The notes under the pieces: generated by a model
Seen by the model: only the letters and a program-made list of their open reading frames with translations
Told to the model about the DNA's origin: nothing
Databases searched by the model: none
Assembly (NCBI GenBank): GCA_963922205.1
Contig: CAWUHX010000398.1
Coordinates: forward strand, 62,001-126,000
Direction: 5' to 3'
Source: Romanomermis culicivorax
Taxonomy: Eukaryota > Nematoda > Enoplea > Mermithida > Mermithidae
DNA length: 64,000 nt
Shown here: piece by piece, positions 57,241 to 64,000 of the stretch
Numbering within the stretch: position 1 is the first letter of the stretch
Layout: every line of letters starts with the position of its first letter
Translations under genes and position numbers: made by a program

Positions 57241-57740
57241 CCTCTCTTCCCATTCAGCCTGTCATTGCAAACAACGGTATAGTGTATTAATACAAAGTAG
57301 GGCATTAGTAACTGGTAACTGAGACGTTCAACCAGGTTTTTGTGACTAAGATTATATCATATTCATCAGCATCGAGTTAAAAAGGAAAATTCATTAAGCA
57401 ACTGTGCGAATTAAAATAAAAGCACCTTACCAGGAACTTGATGTCTCAGGCAAAAACATTGCGAAAATTTTTTTGGTTTATGATTATAATTACAGGTGAA
57501 ACTACTGACCTTGACACAATGGTTTTTATAATATATGTAAAGTTTACTTTCACCCTTATCTAATCTTCCTTACAATTCAGCCGGGAGCTGCCTGGATCTT
57601 TTTTCTCCAAAGGTACGATAAATCAGAGCCTGCTCAAAAAGGTTTGTCGATTGAGTTTCAGAGATTTTAATTGATTAGTTTGATGAGAGCAGCTTTGGAT
57701 TTACTATTATTGCAACATAGCTTGAGAAAGTGAGGCTTGT
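57241..57740. other. No recognisable gene
   Basis: Nothing is recognised between the LINE fragment and the LTR of retroelement 2. Confidence 0.5.
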
Positions 57741-57744
57741 CACT

Positions 57745-58379
57745 GTATGTCAGGCCATTCCAGAAAGACACTGGTTATGTTTTTGGGTCCTAGGTCTTGG
57801 TTATCCACCTTTCTGATGATGGTGGGAACTGTGTTGTAGTGTGTTTCCACCAATTTTGCTATTCATTCCTAAACTTTGTCGATTTTGGTACGAGGCCCGC
57901 AAGTACAAAGTGGAGCAAGCAAAGCGGACCATTGACAGTCGTCTTACTGCAGGGCATGCCAGTATGCGTGCATTTGGTTGCTCTCTTGGGTATTAATTAT
58001 TGCTTTTTCCGTATACTCACCATTGGTTTATTTTTACCTGTACTCGCTGGCCTCCCAGCGCTCAGCCTTTTCTTAGTATTTTTCTTGAGCATCTGGGAGT
58101 GATTGTTATCTCACCCCTTTCGTGTTGTATTAGTAAGTGTAAATTCTGTGTCAGGTCCAATTTGGAGAGAACTCTCCCTTATTCCTTCTTTAATTTAATT
58201 GGGAGACAGGTTAAGGAAATAAATCTTCCTTAATCTGTAGGGTAATTAGTGTCGGGTTTAAGTACATTAATTAAGTTATTTGGGTAAGCCTGGGTGATGG
58301 AAATACGTGCATTAAGGACGAACCCTGGACTCCCCCTCCTGCCTAATCCATTAGCCCCAGCTCACTTTCAAATATAACA
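57745..58379 (+). repeat. Probable 5' LTR of retroelement 2 (start uncertain)
   Basis: The stretch ends ...AAATATAACA at 58379, one base before TGGTGACCAT (58381-58390), a primer-binding-site-like sequence. The 5' edge is not fixed: a TG near 57745-57775 is assumed. No partner LTR lies in the window. Short ORFs inside are fortuitous. Confidence 0.5.
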
Positions 58380-58516
58380 TTGGTGACCATTTGGATCGCA
58401 TGCTTCCTTTCCACGCCCTTGCGCTGCATCGGAGTATGGTTTCCAATTTCAAAATTCGACCACGCCTCATTTGCGCCCAAGGTTAGGAAAAAGGTTTTTA
58501 TACCCTACAAAAAAAG

Positions 58517-60114
58517 ATGCCAAAAGTAAGCCATATTCCCCTGATCAACCTCCCGTTGCAATCCAGCTCGCCAATTGCAGCCATGGTCATGCACTGCACT
58601 TTGAATTTTGACCAAATAATGCCACCACTGACTACAAATATTACCCAATCATCTGCGCTACCTGCAGTGAGTCTTCCCCCTAACCCGCCCTTGTCTATTT
58701 TCAGTAACTCCCTGTTAGACAGGACTGCCCAGGGCCAGGTACCGCCCATTCCCGCCACGTCCATGCTGGCTAATTCGCATGCACCCCCAACTTTAAGTCA
58801 AAATTCAACTAACCCCGCCACTATATGTGCTAACGCATCAGCCACATCTCAGAGAGGGCCGGCCACCCAGCACCGCTGCACATGCCAACAATGATACAAT
58901 TGTCACCTCTGCGCCCCAGCTGCTGCCCGAGCATCTGTAACCAATCACAGCAGCAGTTTAGCAGTTGCAAATGCAAACAATGTACACAATTTTTGAATAG
59001 AAGCATGTGATGTGCTAGAGCAACTCAGTACCACCTCAGCGTGAATCACCAACAACTTCACAACAGTCCAAACAATTGATCAGATCATTGGCACTATTTT
59101 GGACCGATTTCAAGTTCAGCAACTATGCATCCAACGTGAAATTCAAGAACAAGTTCAATCAACAAACGCACACTTTGCGGCCCTGACCAAACAAATGCAA
59201 CAATTGATTTCTACAACCACCCCTGCAGACTTCACGGTTTCACGGTGAGGAGACATGCGATATTTATATTCAGAATAAAACTCTCCTTGAAACTGAACTG
59301 GCTCTGGCATTTGGTCAGCCTCCAGAGCATGTTAAACCAAAGGCACCATCAACAGATACCTTGTACAATAATGAATTCTCCCATAACCTGCGCGGCGAAG
59401 AGGAAACCTCACCACACTGCAGGACAGAGACGCCGGCCACGCACAGTCAAGCCATTTGGTTTCTTTGATTACCCCCCAGATGACTATTATGATCATTGGC
59501 AACATGGGTACGACTTGCCATGCATGTCCCACTGTAAACAGGATAGCTGAATTAAAACTATTGTCCACAATATGCATCCACTTGCAATCAATGGATCTGC
59601 AACCAACAAACGTCTCCTCCGCTTCTTCATTGGCCTCGAAAACGAATTTGGATATGATGCTTCAAATCACATAGAGATGAGCACACTTGGCAGCCTCACC
59701 CCCGATACACCCAGCAATATGATTGAGGATATGAAGTGGTATGAAGATGCAAAGAATTTCCTAATGTTCCCATTGGCCCCCTATTGCAACCAGATGACCC
59801 TCAAGCATGAGCTCGCCTCCATCACTTCCAAAGCTGGAGAAGAACCTGCTGCATTTTTGAATAAGTTAATGACTTATGTACCATTGTTATATCAGGATGA
59901 GGACCAAACTTTTCGGCACAAACAAGTAATCAACACATTTTTGACAAAAATGCCTGTTTTCTATCAATTGACTATTGGAGAGCAAGCAAAAAGTTTTAAA
60001 AATGTCCAACAATTGGCTAATGCTACCCTAAAGCCCGCTGCATCCTCAATGCAACAAGAGCTAAAATTGGAACCACGGACCACCCAATCCTTGTCAATCA
60101 GGCCGATCCAGTAA
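58517..60114 (+). pseudogene. gag: gag-like region of retroelement 2, several frames
   Basis: 58517-58894 is a Pro/Ser/Thr-rich N-terminal stretch. 59572-60114 (180 codons) looks like a capsid domain: an Asn/Leu-rich start, [39 protein letters not shown], then FLTKMP..YQLTI. No zinc knuckle was found afterward. Frames change between the pieces (58517, 59245, 59572), so a full Gag cannot be made. From 60115 to 61190 there are Gln/Pro/Thr-rich ORFs in several frames without a recognised domain. Confidence 0.6.
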
Positions 60115-61189
60115 CATCCACGCAAAGATCGTACCAGCCCTTCAATTACTGTTTTGACCCCTGCCATAGCATGGATCAATGGCTACCGCGACCCTACACT
60201 TTCCACTAATTGCTGACTGCCAAATTCGGTGCAGGCACCCAACAAATTCGTTTCTTTTCAACTGCAGCAGCTAGAACTGCCTCAACAATCCCAACCCCTC
60301 CACGGAGAGCTCCTGGAACAATTGATCCAAGGATATGACTGCAACCATGAAGAACATCAGTCATGGCAACACCCTGAAGATTACCAATTCAGTGTCCACC
60401 AACAAAGCCCCAGTCATCAAGCTCAACCAAGAGATAGTTACAACAACTACTTTGATTGACCACCAAGCCGCGACCAACTGCACCCCAGGCAGTATCAATC
60501 CACAGGCCTCTGGTGCGATGCTCACAAATCCCGCATGCACAACATCGAAGATTGTGTTTGGCTCAAACGGCAAAACACTCAGCAGAAAAAACCGTCAAGA
60601 TTTGGGCCGTCAATCTCATCCCCCAGCGTCCACCAACCGACTTGCAAACCAACTCTAGCAATATCCGTGGCCAGTGTGACTGGAGACAACCCTGTGGAGC
60701 ACCACCCCAAAGAGGTTCATACCATTCCCGGGCGCATGAAATTATTTCCACAAAGGTAACCCTATCCTCACCCAAATGATTTTGTTCAGAATACCTACAC
60801 CCTCTATCCAAATCCAAATTTTACGCCCCCATGGGAACTACACATTCATTACAAGGCCACACCAACCCCATACGTAACCACGCCTACAGATTCTTCACAT
60901 GCCAGCTCCCAATCATCAGAACTCCCACTCCCACTACCGGCTTTGCTGTCAATCTCAACCCTCTCCACAACCAACTCAGAGACACACGCCCTCAGTCAAT
61001 CAACTTCTGCTGCCAACATGGTTATTCCCTCTAAAGAAATAGCTTCCACCATGCCGATCATTAGCCCAGGAATTGTATGTAGGAACCGAACAACTCACCC
61101 TTCAATGGACAACCTTAGGCTTGTCACGGGGCAAATGACAAACAAAAATCTAATAATTGTTCTTCAAATTTATTCACAAAAAAATACTA

Positions 61190-61540
61190 TTTAATGCAAC
61201 AAAGAACGAATCAAATTAAATAATATGTATAAGAAGAAATGAAAGCGGTCTTTTTCTAAGTGTAAAAAAATGGAAGAATAAAGATAAAAACTTAACTTCC
61301 AAATTTTAGGTTCTTTAGTTGTGGTTAAACAGTTGGCAAAAATTCAAAATTAATGGTCTTCCACCAAAAGTTTCTCAAGTTTCTATAGGTTGCTATGTTA
61401 GATGCTATTCATCTAATTTCCAGGTTAAATGTGGACCTTGGAATTGTTAGCCTTTTTTTAAGAAGAAACCAAAAAAAAGTTTTTGGTGATGATTCTTTTT
61501 TTCTTGTTGCTTATTTTTGTGTAACCATGACATTTGACCA
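61190..61540. other. AT-rich insertion-like stretch inside retroelement 2
   Basis: Base composition changes sharply to AT-rich at about 61140-61190 and back at about 61540 (GACCACAAACAAGCATCC). No ends or duplications could be fixed. It may be an inserted element between gag and protease. Confidence 0.4.
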
Positions 61541-61960
61541 CAAACAAGCATCCACGAGAGCTTTTCAAATCCCCATCAAAATTGGTGCTGTCAAGGCTCA
61601 TGCACTCATCGACACCGGCGCTCAATGCTCTGTATTGTCCTCAAGCCTCGTTAAATGCCCGTTCGACAAGCAATTGCTGCAACTCCCATACGTGGCAAAA
61701 TCAAAGCCTCTGACAGCGCCATCATTAATGCCAACAGCCCAGTTGTTGTCACAATGGTATCTGTATTCAATGAACATATGATCAAGTGTGTAATTCTGGA
61801 CAATGACAATAATGATCAATGTATCATCGGTACCCATTTCCTCGAGCATCCCAACATTCATGCAATTCTCTACTTCAAAAATAATTATATTGAAATTCAA
61901 GATGTAAAGCTACTGCTCAAAGTAATTGCCTCAGTCCACCCGCATGCGAAATTATTCTGA
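61540..61960 (+). pseudogene. Aspartic protease of retroelement 2, frame-shifted
   Basis: The active-site block ALIDTGAQCSVLSSSLVK is at about 61600-61655. The rest of the domain (CVILDNDNNDQCIIGTHFLEH, the I(I/L)G block) continues in another frame at about 61790-61850. One frameshift lies near 61700. The protease would cut the Gag-Pol polyprotein. Confidence 0.75.
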
Positions 61961-62553
61961 ATGCTGCGAATGATAACATCCTGGAAGAAATTCCTGAAGC
62001 TGAAAGAGTAAGTTTTTATGACAATAAATCGGATACTTTCAGCCAAACAGAAAAAATCGAAGCCAAACAAGCAGTACGACACTCACAACCTGGTCCACAC
62101 CAACCGCCCTCCAGGCAGCCGGAGGTTACCAAACTTGCTGAACCAATTTTCCTCGTCGCTCAAGCGTCAGTTTTCATTTGGCCACATTGCCAGCAATGGG
62201 TGACCAGCACTGTCTTTCCCACAACAACTGCTACTATTCCCTATGTGATTGTTCAACCATTGCCCACCAGTAGCGTGGCTGTGGAATTACCAATCGAAAC
62301 CATAATTGTCAACATCACCAATGGCCAATGTCTGCTGCTATTTGTCAACAACATGCCGAACAGCATCAAGCTTTGCCCTAATCAAGTCCTCGCAGTGGCA
62401 AAACACCTGCTCCGATTTATGGAAACTCACATCGATTGTCAAGTAGCAACCCCTGCCGCAGACCGCGATTTAACCAACCATAAACTGGCCGCCCTGGATA
62501 AATCTTTTCCATACCACACCGACCATTAAAAACTGAATTTTGCTTCGAACAAG

Positions 62554-63999
62554 ATGACTGCAAAAACCCACATTACAGCTGGGCAAAAATCAAAGGCCCC
62601 CTGCATGCTACGCCAAAACCACGATGTTTCCAGCCTCCCCGGCGATAAAGCAACATTCACCAATGAATTGACCATCAGTATTGACACCAGCAACACGAAG
62701 CCAGTATCCCACCATTATTACCGGGCCACGATGGAGCAAAGACTGATTGTACACCGTCATATCCAAGAAATGCTTGACAACGATTTTATGGAACAATCCT
62801 GCTCACCCTGGGCCGCACCATTATTTCTCATAAAGAAAAAAGATGGTTCGTGGTGCCCCGTTGTTGACTACCACAGAATAAACAATGTTACGCCCAGTGA
62901 CAAATTCCTGATCCCGCGCATTGACAACTATTTGGATGTGATGGGTAAAGCCAAATTCTTCACCACGCTTGACCTCAAAGGAGGGTATTAGCAGGTACCT
63001 ATGGAAAACAATTCCCGGGATAAAATAACCTTCATCTGCCAAGAAGGTTTGTTCTGCTTCAAAGTTTTACCATTCAGTTTGAAGAATGTGCCTGCTGAAT
63101 TCCAATGCTTAATGGAATGAATTCTTCGCCTGCAAATTTGGAAAATTTGCCTCTTTTATATAGACAATATTATCGTATTCTCGAATTCATTTGAAGAACA
63201 TTTGGAACACTTGCGAATTGTTTTCGATGCCCTCCGCACGGCCAACCTCATGCTTTGGCCTGACAAATGTGAATTCCTGTGGCCGCAAGTCAAGTTTCTG
63301 GGACATCTCCTTAACGCCGATAGAATCGCTGCTGATGGGGATAAAGTCAAGGCCATAGCCAAGTACGAATTCCCCACAACCAAAAAAGGTATGCAAAGTT
63401 TTTTAGGTTTAGTCCAATGGTGCAAGCGATTTATCCCAAAATTGGGGACCTTGTCCAGCCCATTGTATGGACTCTTATGAAATGATGCCCAATGCATCAC
63501 CACCGAGAAACACCAGGTCGCCTTCAAAGACATCATGAAAGCACTCAGGTCATCGCCTTTCCTCTGCTACCCAGTCTATGATGATAAAGCTCAATTTGTC
63601 ATACAAACTGAGGCCAGTACAACTGCCATTGGAGCAATTTAGCACCAAGAAAACGGCAACAATCAATGGGTTATTGTCTATAACAGCCACCTGCTCACCG
63701 ATGCTGAAACCTGATTTAGTACAATGAAGTGCAAATGCCTCCCTGTCATCTACGGTTTTCAAATGTACTGCCACTACGTACATGGTCAAAAGGTTAATGT
63801 TTGTACCAATCACAAACCGCTCCAATGGCTCAAAGACGAAAAGTATCACAATTCCCCTGTAAAATGGTTTGCCATCAATCTCGTTTTTTGCAACAAATTA
63901 TTTCAGATCCTCAATGGCAAGCTTTGGCTGCTGCTCTCACTGCTTATCACTTCCCACCACCACTGCCTGGAATGTTGTTCCCAGAACATCATTGGGTGG
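62554..63999 (+). pseudogene. pol: Ty3/gypsy-type reverse transcriptase and RNase H, inactivated
   Basis: A single frame from 62554 carries the RT blocks in order: [52 protein letters not shown], then LFYIDNIIVFS (63157-63168 for YIDN), FLGHLLNADRI, and F.TT.KGMQSFLGL. RNase H-like sequence follows (about 63590-63860, FVIQTEASTTAIGAI...TNHKPLQWL). Five in-frame stops interrupt it: 62989 TAG, 63118 TGA, 63478 TGA, 63640 TAG and 63712 TGA. The catalytic YxDD box reads YIDN, and the first RNase H Asp is Glu. It continues past the window end, so integrase is not seen. Confidence 0.9.
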
Positions 64000-64000
64000 A

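Overview
This is a eukaryotic, almost certainly invertebrate-animal, intergenic-rich stretch: AT-rich, crowded with transposon relics, minisatellites and foldback structures. Only one protein-coding gene family has a complete, splice-consistent structure. A nematode-like host is the best guess. The window holds a degenerate array of the hexamer GCCTAA (reverse complement of TTAGGC, the nematode telomere repeat) near 15.4 kb, several acceptors of the TTTTCAG / TTTCAG type, and a 55-bp intron. None of these is proof. All similarity statements are by eye; no search was run.

Layout. 0-11.8 kb: a diverged copy of a sequence that recurs at 34.9 kb (1.4-1.76 kb); a TIR element (3.3-4.2 kb); a Tc1/mariner-type transposase relic split by a tRNA-derived SINE with 16-bp target-site duplications (4.3-5.3 kb); a PIF/Harbinger relic with two divergent ORF remnants (5.6-7.5 kb); a TA-flanked MITE (9.1-9.9 kb). 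11.8-20.4 kb: a cluster of foldback elements. The largest is a 2.5-kb inverted repeat with CACCG/CGGTG ends and an 8-bp duplication, with a truncated LINE nested in one arm. GC-rich 17-bp hairpins are scattered through the cluster. 20.9 kb is a 23-base assembly gap. 21.7-25.8 kb: an LTR retroelement with one LTR, a multi-zinc-knuckle gag and an env-like gene but no visible pol. 25.8-27 kb: minisatellites.

27.3-56.5 kb is the most interesting part. Four copies of a gene for a small secreted protein (168 aa, five coding exons, tentatively a non-canonical galectin-like fold) lie in three blocks. Each block is bounded by arms of a foldback-like element whose inverted ends are made of a 15-bp minisatellite. 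Block 1 (about 28.25-36.3 kb) has one minus-strand copy. Block 2 (37.6-40.35 kb) has an inverted, 5'-truncated plus-strand copy. Block 3 (41.7-56.2 kb) has two minus-strand copies made by a 4.38-kb tandem duplication. Later insertions can be dated against empty sites in sister copies: a TA-flanked MITE at 51.5 kb, an internally deleted DUF4817-type mariner-like element at 53.2 kb, a small MITE at 42.8 kb and a 1.37-kb insertion at 43.2 kb.

56.5-57.2 kb is a LINE endonuclease-region fragment. 57.7 kb to the end is a Ty3/gypsy-type retrotransposon (LTR, gag-like region, aspartic protease, RT, RNase H) that runs off the window. It is inactivated by five in-frame stops and by an altered RT catalytic box.
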